Source: Vibrio atypicus
GTDB lineage: Bacteria > Pseudomonadota > Gammaproteobacteria > Enterobacterales > Vibrionaceae
Assembly: GCF_009811315.1 (NCBI RefSeq)
Contig: NZ_BLID01000004.1
Location: forward strand, 62,001-126,000
Direction: 5' to 3'
DNA length: 64,000 nucleotides
In this document: one piece after another, positions 1-9,024 of the stretch
Position numbering within the stretch: position 1 is the stretch's first letter
Layout: every line of letters begins with the position of its first letter
Notes under the pieces: model-generated
Database searches by the model: none
What the model was told of the DNA's origin: nothing
The model's input: only the letters and a program-made list of their open reading frames with translations
Made by a program: the position numbers and the translations under genes

Positions 1-1
1 A

Positions 2-334
2 AGCTGCGAAGCAGAAAATGAACGGGAGGCTATTGCTGAGTCCGTTTTAAGTAACTGGTGCGGATTAGAAGTCACCTCAACGGAGAGTGGTAGCCACACC
101 GATGAAGGATTCGTCACATTCAAAGCATTCTTCAATCAAGATGGCCAGGAATACTGTTTAGAAGAGCGATCTCGTTTCATTCGAGAAAATGATCAATGGT
201 ACTACATCGATGGTACTTTCCCTGAACCTGAGCAAGATGAAAGGCTCACTCAATCTATCAAAGACTTAAAAGTCGGCCGAAATGACCCATGTATTTGTGG
301 GAGTGGGAAAAAATTCAAGAAATGTTGCGGCTAG
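2..334 (+). CDS. YchJ-family SEC-C motif protein (3' part)
   Basis: Only the C-terminal 110 codons are present; the reading frame is open to the left edge, so the start lies outside the window. The visible protein has the NTF2-like fold sequence typical of the YchJ/UPF0225 family ([13 protein letters not shown]) and ends in a SEC-C zinc-binding motif, [14 protein letters not shown]. In this family the motif binds one zinc ion; the molecular function of YchJ is not established. The gene is followed directly by a strong hairpin terminator shared with the convergent gene yeaC. Confidence 0.85.
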   Translation, partial: SCEAENEREAIAESVLSNWCGLEVTSTESGSHTDEGFVTFKAFFNQDGQEYCLEERSRFIRENDQWYYIDGTFPEPEQDERLTQSIKDLKVGRNDPCICGSGKKFKKCCG

Positions 335-344
335 CCGCTAAATT

Positions 345-375
345 AAAAAGGCAGAGAGTTCTCTGCCTTTTTTAC
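345..375. terminator. Bidirectional intrinsic terminator
   Basis: The arms ggcagag and ctctgcc flank an agtt loop. A-rich sequence precedes the stem and a T run follows it, so the hairpin can terminate both the YchJ-like gene (plus) and yeaC (minus). Confidence 0.85.
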
Positions 376-377
376 AA

Positions 378-662
378 CTACTGTTTGTTTGGGTTCACTC
401 GCATAATATCTTGCTGATCGGCTTGGAACTGTTTTTTTAATTCAGCTTTTGATTTAAAGCTGATTTCTCCGCCCTGCGCAACGGTCATGTGCTGAGCTTC
501 GCTGTTATGCTTAGATTGATACATCATCACAGCTTGCATACATGAATCTCGCTGCTCTTGTGTGAGTGTTGTACCCTCAGGCCACTTTCCTGTTTCGACA
601 GCAAAAAGTAGACGCTCATAAGCCTCAGGTGTGATGGCATCAATTAACTGCTTTGCGTCCAT
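378..662 (-). CDS. yeaC: YeaC-like DUF1315 protein
   Basis: A 94-residue protein starting MDAKQLIDAITPEAYERL, the form of the DUF1315/YeaC family, whose function is unknown. I chose the ATG at 662 rather than an in-frame upstream ATG at 716 because an AGGA ribosome binding site lies about 8 bases before it and family similarity begins there. No signal peptide or membrane segment is visible and the sequence is hydrophilic. It sits with msrB, gapA and yeaD, the same neighbourhood as in E. coli (yeaC, msrB/yeaA, gapA, yeaD), which supports the name. Confidence 0.8.
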   Translation of the reverse strand: MDAKQLIDAITPEAYERLLFAVETGKWPEGTTLTQEQRDSCMQAVMMYQSKHNSEAQHMTVAQGGEISFKSKAELKKQFQADQQDIMRVNPNKQ

Positions 663-768
663 GGTGTATCCTTTATGTAGTATTGAACAGCAACGAAAAT
701 AACCAGCTGCCTCCATGAGTCAAGGATCGAAGCGGAAATAAGTGTAACGGATCACAAGCGACATCAAT

Positions 769-1587
769 ATGAAGAAAATACAAGCTCTAACCCTCAGTTT
801 GATCAGCATCGCGCTTGTCGGCTGTTTCGAATCAAGAAAAAACACTGAACAGCTGTGTAATGACAATCCAGCGCTGCGATGTGAACGATTAAACATGAAT
901 GACGGTCAATGTCGCGTCCCAAGAACCGACCTCATATGGCATCGTTTCGAAGTGCTGAAAAACCCAACCCCAAGTAACCATATTAAAGAGTATGAATTAC
1001 TTGCGGAGTACAAAAAGTGTTTGGAGCTCGCATCACAAATCCAAGCGATTGACCAAAATAATGTGAAAGAGAGACGTTTTCATGCACTGGTTAATTCCGG
1101 CGATGATCTTGAAGCCTTGGTGAAGACAATAGAAAAATCTAACTCCCCTGACGCGCTCTATTTTTTATGGAGCCGAGTTGGAAGTGAAGAGGCTAGACGG
1201 TCATTTCTTCAGTTAGAAGGCACCAAACAGCTTGATACGGCGGAAATGCAGTATGCTTTGGCGACTTTCTATACCAGTCGAGATCAACAGAAAACTCGCC
1301 AATTACTCCTTAGAGCATTGGAACTGACCAATCGAAACAATATCAATACCGAAGTCTTTAAATCTCTGGCCAGTACAACCTATCGCCTTGACCGAAAAGA
1401 AGAAGCTTATATTTGGGCGATGGTCGCGAGTGAATTTGGTGTGCCAATTGCCACCAAGCACGAACTCGTCTTGCTGTATGGATTTGAAGAAGAGAAATAC
1501 CAGCAGCTCCAACTTCAAGCAGACACTATCAAAGAATCGATAGAGAATGGCACCTTTAAGAAAAGTCAGATGCCAAGATTTGAATAG
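769..1587 (+). CDS. DUF2989 family lipoprotein
   Basis: A 272-residue protein with a lipoprotein signal: a short positive N-terminus (MKK), a hydrophobic stretch and the lipobox LVGC, giving lipidation at Cys19. The rest is largely alpha-helical, with repeat-like helices around residues 130-230 that resemble TPR/Sel1-type folds. I recognise it as the DUF2989 group found in Vibrio, whose role is unknown. The residue after the lipidated Cys is Phe, not Asp, so outer-membrane sorting is expected. It stands alone, with an intrinsic terminator shared with convergent msrB. Confidence 0.75.
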   Translation: MKKIQALTLSLISIALVGCFESRKNTEQLCNDNPALRCERLNMNDGQCRVPRTDLIWHRFEVLKNPTPSNHIKEYELLAEYKKCLELASQIQAIDQNNVKERRFHALVNSGDDLEALVKTIEKSNSPDALYFLWSRVGSEEARRSFLQLEGTKQLDTAEMQYALATFYTSRDQQKTRQLLLRALELTNRNNINTEVFKSLASTTYRLDRKEEAYIWAMVASEFGVPIATKHELVLLYGFEEEKYQQLQLQADTIKESIENGTFKKSQMPRFE

Positions 1588-1611
1588 AGCAATTGAAAGG
1601 ATAAAACAAAC

Positions 1612-1638
1612 AGCGGTGATTAAATCACCGCTTTTTTA
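1612..1638. terminator. Bidirectional intrinsic terminator
   Basis: Arms agcggtga and tcaccgct with a ttaaa loop, followed by a T run. It lies between the DUF2989 gene (plus) and msrB (minus). Confidence 0.85.
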
Positions 1639-2040
1639 TGAATTGTTGAAAATTAACGACACAGAGTTAACGCAAAAACGATCCCCTGTTGTCTTTGGCC
1701 CATCTGGAAAAACGTGACCTAAGTGGCTATCGCATGCCGCACATCTGATCTCTGTACGCACCATTCCGTGACTTATGTCTTCTAAATAGCGAATAGCCTG
1801 ATCATTTATAGGGGCATCAAAACTCGGCCAACCACAACCAGAGTCGTACTTATTGTCAGATATGAACAGAGGCGCATTACAGCAAGTACAAGAGTAAACA
1901 CCAGTCTGCTTATTATGCAGCAGCTTTCCAGAGAAAGGCGCTTCCGTTCCTTGCTCTCTACACACTTTGTACTGTTGTTCAGATAGCACCTCACGCCAGT
2001 ATTCATCTGGCTTTGTGACCTTTTCTACCTTATGTTTCAC
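1636..2040 (-). CDS. msrB: Peptide-methionine (R)-S-oxide reductase MsrB
   Basis: A 134-residue cytosolic enzyme that reduces the R epimer of methionine sulfoxide in proteins using thioredoxin. The zinc ligands are visible as two CxxC pairs (Cys51/Cys54 in CTCCNAPLF; Cys100/Cys103 in [10 protein letters not shown]). The catalytic cysteine is Cys123 in RFCVNSVSL, with the family motifs GCGWPSF and [10 protein letters not shown] before it. Length matches the single-domain family. It is divergent from gapA, as in E. coli. Confidence 0.96.
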   Translation of the reverse strand: MKHKVEKVTKPDEYWREVLSEQQYKVCREQGTEAPFSGKLLHNKQTGVYSCTCCNAPLFISDNKYDSGCGWPSFDAPINDQAIRYLEDISHGMVRTEIRCAACDSHLGHVFPDGPKTTGDRFCVNSVSLIFNNS

Positions 2041-3371
<1,331 letters not shown>

Positions 3372-3405
3372 TTACTTAGGATGCGCAATTAGCGTATGAA
3401 TTTTG

Positions 3406-3434
3406 AAAAGGCGGCTCTCGAGTCGCCTTTTTTG
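3406..3434 (+). terminator. Intrinsic terminator of gapA
   Basis: Arms aaaaggcg and cgcctttt around ten bases that can pair partly, followed by a run of six Ts. Confidence 0.85.
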
Positions 3435-3477
3435 TATCTAAATTTTGAGTAAACCTCTAGTGTCTAGGACATGAACT

Positions 3478-4362
3478 ATGGATTTGAAAACTCTCCCAAC
3501 CCTAACGGCATTATCTGACAGCGTCACGATTGTCGAAATTGACCAAACTAAAGTTGTTCGCGTTATTCACGACAAAGCGACAGCTGGTATTTGCCTTCAT
3601 GGCGGCCACGTTATTTCATTCAAACCTGAAGGCCAAGAAGACCTGATTTGGATGAGTGAAGAGGCGATTTTTGACGGTAAAGCTGCGCTTCGTGGTGGCA
3701 TTCCAATTTGCTGGCCTTGGTTTGGTCGTATTGCGGCACCTGCGCACGGCTTTGCTCGCAACAGTGAATGGACTTTACTTGAACACCGTGAAAATGAAAA
3801 CGGCGTGATTGTGGAGCTTGGCTTACTTCCGTCTGAATCAACACTTGCCGTTTGGCCTCATCAATTCCAAGCTCACTTATTGGTTGAGATCGGTGATGAG
3901 CTTAAAGTCACGCTAGACGTTACCAATACAGATTCTCAAGCTTGGACGTTCTCTGGCGCACTGCATACTTACCTAACTGTCGGTGACATCGCTCAAGCTA
4001 GCACAACAGGCATGGGCCCTGAATACATAGACAGCCTAAAAGGTGGGGAGATTTGTCAGGGTGGCGAAACACTTCAGCTCACTGACACCATCGACCGTGT
4101 TTACACTCAACCAACTGAGCAAATCACAGTTCAAGATCCCGTCCTTAAGCGCTCGCTAGTAGTAGAGAATCAAGGCCACAACTCTGCCGTGCTATGGAAC
4201 CCTTGGGCAGAAGGTGCACAGAGTATGGGTGATATGCAAGACGACGGTTACAAAACCTTCCTGTGTGTTGAATCTACGTTACACGCGCCATCGATTGAGC
4301 AAGGTAAAACGCTACAACCTGGTGAAAGCCACCAGCTCATTACCACTGTGTCCTCTAAATAA
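3478..4362 (+). CDS. yeaD: D-hexose-6-phosphate mutarotase YeaD
   Basis: A 294-residue member of the aldose 1-epimerase-like fold, YeaD group, which interconverts the alpha and beta anomers of hexose 6-phosphates in the cytosol. Family motifs visible include LHGGHVISF near residue 40, GGIPICWPWFG near residue 80, HGFARNSEW, and a late CVEST segment. It lies just downstream of gapA, as in E. coli, but the gapA terminator separates them, so it probably has its own promoter. Confidence 0.88.
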   Translation: MDLKTLPTLTALSDSVTIVEIDQTKVVRVIHDKATAGICLHGGHVISFKPEGQEDLIWMSEEAIFDGKAALRGGIPICWPWFGRIAAPAHGFARNSEWTLLEHRENENGVIVELGLLPSESTLAVWPHQFQAHLLVEIGDELKVTLDVTNTDSQAWTFSGALHTYLTVGDIAQASTTGMGPEYIDSLKGGEICQGGETLQLTDTIDRVYTQPTEQITVQDPVLKRSLVVENQGHNSAVLWNPWAEGAQSMGDMQDDGYKTFLCVESTLHAPSIEQGKTLQPGESHQLITTVSSK

Positions 4363-4478
4363 GCAGCGCACACATCTATAGCCCTAGTTTCGACTGGGGC
4401 TAGCCAAAACAATTCCTTTTTCCTCATAGCAGTTCCTGCTAGACTCTGCGCTCTCAAATATCGAATCTGAGCATTTCT

Positions 4479-5300
4479 ATGTCCTACACCTGCCCTCTTT
4501 GCCACCAATCGCTCTCATTAACCGCGCGTACTTATCGCTGTGAAAACAATCATTCTTTTGACTTAGCTAAAGAAGGCTATATCAATTTAATGCCAGTTCA
4601 GCACAAACGCTCAAAAGATCCGGGTGATAACAAAGAGATGATGCAGGCGCGCCGTCGATTCCTAGAGCAAGAACACTATCAACCAATGAAGCGTAAAATC
4701 GCCGACTTGTGTGCTAAATATGTACAAGGTACAAACCACCAGCTGCTCGATATTGGTTGTGGTGAGGGCTATTACACAACAGAAGTGGCAAGTGCACTTC
4801 TTAGTCAATCATCAAGTGCGCAGACCTATGGCTTAGACATATCTAAAGTGGCGATAAGATACGCCGCTAAACGCTACCCAAATTGTACTTTTAGTGTTGC
4901 CTCGAGCCATCGTCTACCTTTTGAAGAGCGTAGCTTAAACGCAGTTTTACGCATCTACGCACCATGTAAGGCTGAAGAGCTTGCACGCGTTGTAACAGAT
5001 AATGGCGTAGTCATTACTGTGTCACCGGCAGGTCGTCACCTCTACCAATTGCGTGAGGCCATCTACACCGATGTGAGACTACACAGCGAAGAGATAGAGA
5101 CCATTGAAGGCTTTGAATTAGAACACGAGGAAAAGCTCTCATACACGATGGAGCTTGATAATGGTGCTGGCTACGATCTCTTGCAAATGACACCTTTTGC
5201 TTGGAAAGCATCCGACGAACTTCGCGCTCAGCTCAAGTCAGCTACACTGTTTGAGTGCGAGGCGGACTTTTTAATTCGAATCTATCGAAAGAAGCAATAG
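4479..5300 (+). CDS. rlmA: 23S rRNA (guanine-745 N1)-methyltransferase
   Basis: A 273-residue RlmA/RrmA-type enzyme that methylates N1 of a guanine in 23S rRNA helix 35 using S-adenosylmethionine. An N-terminal zinc finger is visible (CPLC at residues 5-8, then Cys20 and His24 in CENNHSFD). The SAM-binding motif I is LLDIGCGEGYY near residue 90, after the family segment GDNKEMMQARRRFLE. It is a single gene on the plus strand, between yeaD and the chaN-like gene. Confidence 0.92.
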   Translation: MSYTCPLCHQSLSLTARTYRCENNHSFDLAKEGYINLMPVQHKRSKDPGDNKEMMQARRRFLEQEHYQPMKRKIADLCAKYVQGTNHQLLDIGCGEGYYTTEVASALLSQSSSAQTYGLDISKVAIRYAAKRYPNCTFSVASSHRLPFEERSLNAVLRIYAPCKAEELARVVTDNGVVITVSPAGRHLYQLREAIYTDVRLHSEEIETIEGFELEHEEKLSYTMELDNGAGYDLLQMTPFAWKASDELRAQLKSATLFECEADFLIRIYRKKQ

Positions 5301-5318
5301 AGAATAGTTCTCATTATT
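5300..5318 (+). promoter_or_regulatory. Candidate Fur box upstream of the chaN-like gene
   Basis: The sequence gagaatagttctcattatt matches 13 of 19 positions of the classical Fur consensus (GATAATGATAATCATTATC). It contains the perfect inverted repeat GAGAA-TAG-TTCTC. It sits about 60 bases before the gene, where iron-dependent repression would be expected. Confidence 0.5.
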
Positions 5319-5332
5319 ATTGAAACCTTTTT

Positions 5333-5375
5333 AAGCCTCCAGTAGTATGCACCCACTATTTTACGGAGGCTTTTT
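5333..5375 (+). promoter_or_regulatory. Hairpin covering the RBS of the chaN-like gene
   Basis: Arms aagcctcc (5333-5340) and ggaggctt (5365-5372) pair perfectly over 8 bases, and five Ts follow. The right arm contains the GGAGG Shine-Dalgarno of the downstream gene (start 5377). The structure could therefore act as the rlmA terminator, hide the ribosome binding site, or both. Confidence 0.55.
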
Positions 5376-5376
5376 A

Positions 5377-6306
5377 ATGCGTACTCTTATCGCAACTTCT
5401 CTTATTACTCTATTTCTAACGGCTTGCTCAACAACATCGGGCCAAACTTCGCCTACCTTTTTCGATTACCAGCTGTATTCTCCGTCTGCACAGTCGATCC
5501 AGCTAAACAATCTGTCACAAGAACTCAAAAATGCAGACGTTATCTTGGTCGGTGAATGGCATACACATACTGGTATTCATCGCTTCCAAACCGATCTACT
5601 TCGCGAGCTTATTAATTCAAACCCGAAGGTCGCTCTCTCGATGGAGCAATTCTCCCGCGATAAACAGTCGGTGGTAAACGAATACTTAGCCGGAACCATT
5701 GGTGAACAAATGCTGATGAAAAACGGTAACGCATGGCCAAACTACGAGAGTGATTACCGCCCGCTTGTAGAACTAGCGAAATCACAAAACCTAGACATCA
5801 TCGCTTCTAATGCCCCAAAACCCATTGTTCGCTGCATTGGTCGACAAGGCGTCGATTACCTAGACAAACTAACGCCTAAAGAGCGCACTTTCCTGGCTTC
5901 ATCGATCGATACTTCAAAGAGCCCATATAAAGAGAAATTTATGGCCTCCATGCACCATGGCAAACCAGAGCAGACTGAAAAGCAATTCGCCGCTCAAGTC
6001 ACTTGGGATGAGACCATGGCAGAAAGTATCGTCAACTATTTAAGTGATCATCAAGGTGCTCAGGTCATGCATATTGCTGGAAAATTTCATATCGAGCAGG
6101 GGCTAGGAACTAAAGCGGCCATAATGAAGCGGAACCCAGCGCTAAAAGTAGTAGTGATTACTCCTGTCAGTGATCTAGAAACAGACATAGGTGATGATTA
6201 TCGCTTAGAAGTCCTTGAGCCACCGGTTCGTTATGTTCAGATGGAAAACCGAATGGCAGCATATAAGAATCTGAAAGGCCGAAACGACAACCTCACCTGC
6301 CGCTAA
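5377..6306 (+). CDS. ChaN-family (haem-binding) lipoprotein
   Basis: A 309-residue protein of the ChaN/PhuW (DUF399) family. Characterised members are outer-membrane lipoproteins that bind haem. The signal peptide ends in the lipobox LTAC. The core motif VGEWHTHTGIHRFQ carries the conserved Glu and His residues, and a second block, HIAGKFHIEQGLG, lies near the C-terminus. I chose the ATG at 5377, preceded by GGAGG, over an in-frame ATG ten codons upstream. A probable Fur box and a hairpin over the ribosome binding site precede it, which fits iron-linked control. A physiological role in haem uptake is inferred from the family. Confidence 0.82.
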   Translation: MRTLIATSLITLFLTACSTTSGQTSPTFFDYQLYSPSAQSIQLNNLSQELKNADVILVGEWHTHTGIHRFQTDLLRELINSNPKVALSMEQFSRDKQSVVNEYLAGTIGEQMLMKNGNAWPNYESDYRPLVELAKSQNLDIIASNAPKPIVRCIGRQGVDYLDKLTPKERTFLASSIDTSKSPYKEKFMASMHHGKPEQTEKQFAAQVTWDETMAESIVNYLSDHQGAQVMHIAGKFHIEQGLGTKAAIMKRNPALKVVVITPVSDLETDIGDDYRLEVLEPPVRYVQMENRMAAYKNLKGRNDNLTCR

Positions 6307-6317
6307 TTTCCACCTTT

Positions 6318-6347
6318 ACTCTCCAGCTCAATCGGTGGCTGGAGAGT
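6318..6347 (+). other. Stem-loop after the chaN-like gene
   Basis: A perfect 10-base inverted repeat (actctccagc / gctggagagt) with a 10-base loop lies 12 bases after the stop codon. No T run follows, so it is not a classical terminator. It may protect the mRNA 3' end or act with Rho. Confidence 0.5.
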
Positions 6348-6491
6348 TACCTGCCTCGCAATACCACTCCTAAACGACAAAATCAGGCACAGTTTATGCT
6401 TGAGTGAATTTCATACAAATTACGCATATTTTGCGCAAGTTTTTCACATTACGGTCGATATAGTGTCTGAGGACAGTATAAGGAGTTCAGT

Positions 6492-6845
6492 ATGACACCA
6501 GTAGGAATGGAGCCAGCTAAGCTGACACCAGCCCAGCAGGTCAAGCCTCAAGCGAGCCCAGCCGAGACCTCACAGGCCTCTACTCCACTGAAAGTAGAGC
6601 AAAACAAAGTCACCCTTTCTGCTGAAGGTAAAGCCTTGCTGGCCGCTCTTCAGGAAATAGAGAAAGATGCGAAAGCAGATGCTGGGGACAAAACTGTCGG
6701 AGACAAAGTCGAATCTTTTGCCCATGGTGCATTAGGTATTGATCATCCTGATAAGATAAAAGAAGAGCAAGACGGATCATACTCTGCGGGGCAATACCTT
6801 TCCGCAGCGGCAACGATCGGTGGTATTCTCCTCGCGATTCTTTAA
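6492..6845 (+). CDS. Small hypothetical protein with C-terminal hydrophobic segment
   Basis: A 117-residue protein of unknown function. It starts with a Pro/Ala/Gln-rich low-complexity region (residues 1-45), then a charged helix rich in Lys and Asp, then the segment SFAHGALGIDHP, and ends in a hydrophobic tail, AAATIGGILLAIL, that could insert in a membrane. A good ribosome binding site (AAGGAG, about 7 bases before the ATG) supports expression. I do not recognise a characterised family. The late GxxG-containing hydrophobic helix is reminiscent of small membrane-active or tail-anchored proteins, but that is only an impression. Confidence 0.6.
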   Translation: MTPVGMEPAKLTPAQQVKPQASPAETSQASTPLKVEQNKVTLSAEGKALLAALQEIEKDAKADAGDKTVGDKVESFAHGALGIDHPDKIKEEQDGSYSAGQYLSAAATIGGILLAIL

Positions 6846-6876
6846 TCGACTGACAGACAAACCATTTTAATCATGT

Positions 6877-6898
6877 CGACAAACAACGTCGTTTGTCG
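6877..6898. promoter_or_regulatory. Inverted repeat before the BCCT transporter gene
   Basis: CGACAAAC and GTTTGTCG form a perfect 8-base inverted repeat around aacgtc, about 57 bases before the transporter start. It has no T run. It may be an operator for osmotic or other control of the transporter, or an mRNA 3' hairpin of the small upstream gene. Confidence 0.4.
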
Positions 6899-6954
6899 CT
6901 ATAACCTCGCACACTCCATAATCAAGTTAGTTTTTATTTATGGAAAAATAACTT

Positions 6955-8844
6955 GTGAGAGACTCATTTTCGCTTATTGATAAGCCAACCTTCTTTGGCG
7001 CCATCGCCCTTCTGCTGAGCATCATTTTCCCTCTAATTTTATTCCCTCAGCAGGGTGCGGATTGGATTGCCGTCGCTAAAAGCTTCATGACAGACAAACT
7101 GGGCTTTTTATACCTAGCTCTGGGTATTAGTGCATTCTTCTTTATGATTTATGTCGTATTCAGTGACATGGGTCAAATCAAGCTAGGCGACCCAGACGAA
7201 AAGCCAGAATTTGCCACTGCGTCATGGGCAGCGATGCTGTTTTGTGGCGGTATCGGCGCAAGTATTTTGTACTGGGGTTGTATTGAGTGGGCTTACTACT
7301 ATCAATCTCCACCTTTCCAACTTGAACCAGGCAGTGAAGAAGCGGTTCGTTGGGCGGCAACCTACGGCCTATTCCACTGGGGCCCGATCGCTTGGTCTAT
7401 CTACCTAATTCCAGCGCTTCCTATTGCCTACTTCTTCTATGTTCGTAAGCAACCTGTACTAAAAGTATCGAGTGCACTAATGCCAGTTATTGGCGAAGAA
7501 CGCACGAAAGGTATGCCAGGTAAAATCGTTGATATCCTATTTATCTTCGGTCTACTTGGTGGCGCAGCGACAACACTAGGCCTTGCTGCGCCTCTTATCG
7601 GTGAAGGTCTTTACTTCCTATTTGGTATAGAGCAAAGCACACTTAGTCAGATCGCTATTCTAATGGTGTGTACGGCTATTTTTGCTTACTCTTCGTATGC
7701 TGGTATGGAAAAAGGCATCAAGATCCTAAGTAACATTAACTTCTGGGGTGCGATGGGTCTGCTAGCGTTTGTTCTTGCAGTCGGTCCTACCATCTTCATG
7801 CTAGAAACGGGTCTAGACTCCATCGGTCGCATGCTATCTAACTTCTTTGTGATGGCAACATGGGCGGAACCATTTGGTGGCTACGGCACATTCGACGATA
7901 CTCACTTCCCACAAGACTGGACGATTTTCTACTGGGCTTGGTGGTTGGTATTCGCGCCAAGTATGGGTCTATTCGTTGCGCGTATCTCTCGTGGTCGCAC
8001 AATTAAACAAATGGTCTCTGGCTCTATCTTCTTCGGTTCACTGGGCTGTTTCCTATTCTTCATGATCTTAGGTAACTACGGCCTATCATTGCAATTGTCT
8101 GGTGAGCTAGACGTTGTCGGCATCCTGAATGCAGAAGGTGCGACTAAAGCAATCTTCTCTATGCTTGACGCCCTACCAATGAGCACGCTTGTTATTGCAG
8201 TATTTACCCTACTCTGCGTGATTTTTACAGCGACGACATTTGACTCAATCTCTTACATCCTAGCTTCTGTAGTACAAAACAATGTGACCGAAGAGCCAAT
8301 GCGTTGGAACCGTATGTTCTGGGCATTTACGCTGTCGTTCTTACCAACGGTTCTAATGTTCCTTGGAGGTCTAAGCACACTACAAACAGCTGCGATTGTC
8401 GGTGGTTTACCACTACTTGGCATTTCTGTCATGCTGATGATTTCAGCAGTACGTGCTACCTCACTAGACCTGCGCCATCAAGAAGATTACGTTGAGCCAA
8501 CCATCAACATTGAAGAACTACCAGATATGGATCCTTGGTCTTCTGAAGGTATGGCTTTAGCACGCTTTGAAAGTAGCCGTGATGCAGCGCAAGAGGCCGC
8601 TGAACTTGAACGTGAAGCTATGGCCAACGTCATGAAAGTGAAAAAACGCATCCGCGCTTTCGCTCTTGAACACAATGGCGAAGAAGAATTCTCTGATCAC
8701 CACTTACCGCAAGAGCTGCAAGATGATTTGCAAGCAGCTCTAGAAGCTGTATCTAAAGCGCAAGATGCTAAGATTGCGGCATCTGAGCAAGCTCAACAGG
8801 CAAGAAGCGAGTTTAATCAAGCGGTTGTAGCCGCAGCAAGCTAA
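6955..8844 (+). CDS. BCCT-family betaine/carnitine/choline transporter
   Basis: A 629-residue secondary transporter of the BCCT family (TC 2.A.15), which imports quaternary ammonium compounds, often as osmoprotectants. About 12 membrane segments fill residues 10-500. The family signature is clear in DWTIFYWAWWLVFAPSMG followed by ARISRGRTIKQ. The hydrophilic tail of about 120 residues is Glu/Ala/Gln-rich and predicted coiled coil. The only start consistent with the frame is GTG at 6955, with a weak ribosome binding site. Substrate and coupling ion cannot be assigned from sequence: the usual GxGxG choline/betaine glycine motif reads GGIGASI here. It is monocistronic and followed by a strong terminator. 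Confidence 0.9.
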   Translation: MRDSFSLIDKPTFFGAIALLLSIIFPLILFPQQGADWIAVAKSFMTDKLGFLYLALGISAFFFMIYVVFSDMGQIKLGDPDEKPEFATASWAAMLFCGGIGASILYWGCIEWAYYYQSPPFQLEPGSEEAVRWAATYGLFHWGPIAWSIYLIPALPIAYFFYVRKQPVLKVSSALMPVIGEERTKGMPGKIVDILFIFGLLGGAATTLGLAAPLIGEGLYFLFGIEQSTLSQIAILMVCTAIFAYSSYAGMEKGIKILSNINFWGAMGLLAFVLAVGPTIFMLETGLDSIGRMLSNFFVMATWAEPFGGYGTFDDTHFPQDWTIFYWAWWLVFAPSMGLFVARISRGRTIKQMVSGSIFFGSLGCFLFFMILGNYGLSLQLSGELDVVGILNAEGATKAIFSMLDALPMSTLVIAVFTLLCVIFTATTFDSISYILASVVQNNVTEEPMRWNRMFWAFTLSFLPTVLMFLGGLSTLQTAAIVGGLPLLGISVMLMISAVRATSLDLRHQEDYVEPTINIEELPDMDPWSSEGMALARFESSRDAAQEAAELEREAMANVMKVKKRIRAFALEHNGEEEFSDHHLPQELQDDLQAALEAVSKAQDAKIAASEQAQQARSEFNQAVVAAAS

Positions 8845-8880
8845 ACCTATTTGACCTCATTTTCTTCTCCTTCCTAACTC

Positions 8881-8908
8881 AAAGCCCACTTCTCGGTGGG
8901 CTTTTTTT
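8881..8908 (+). terminator. Intrinsic terminator of the BCCT gene
   Basis: Arms aaagcccac and gtgggcttt with a ttctcg loop, followed by a T run. Confidence 0.9.
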
Positions 8909-9024
8909 ATCGAAGTAATAAAAACTGAATGATTACTCAATTTCATCTAGTTGAAACATAGACGAAGCAATTTTGAAATAAAGCAGTGCTTTAATCATCC
9001 CGCTTATATAAAAAGGGATAAACA

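Noticed and set aside
5347..5376. Upstream start of the ChaN-like protein
   Set aside because: It lies within the hairpin loop, lacks a ribosome binding site and would put ten residues before a normal lipoprotein signal peptide.
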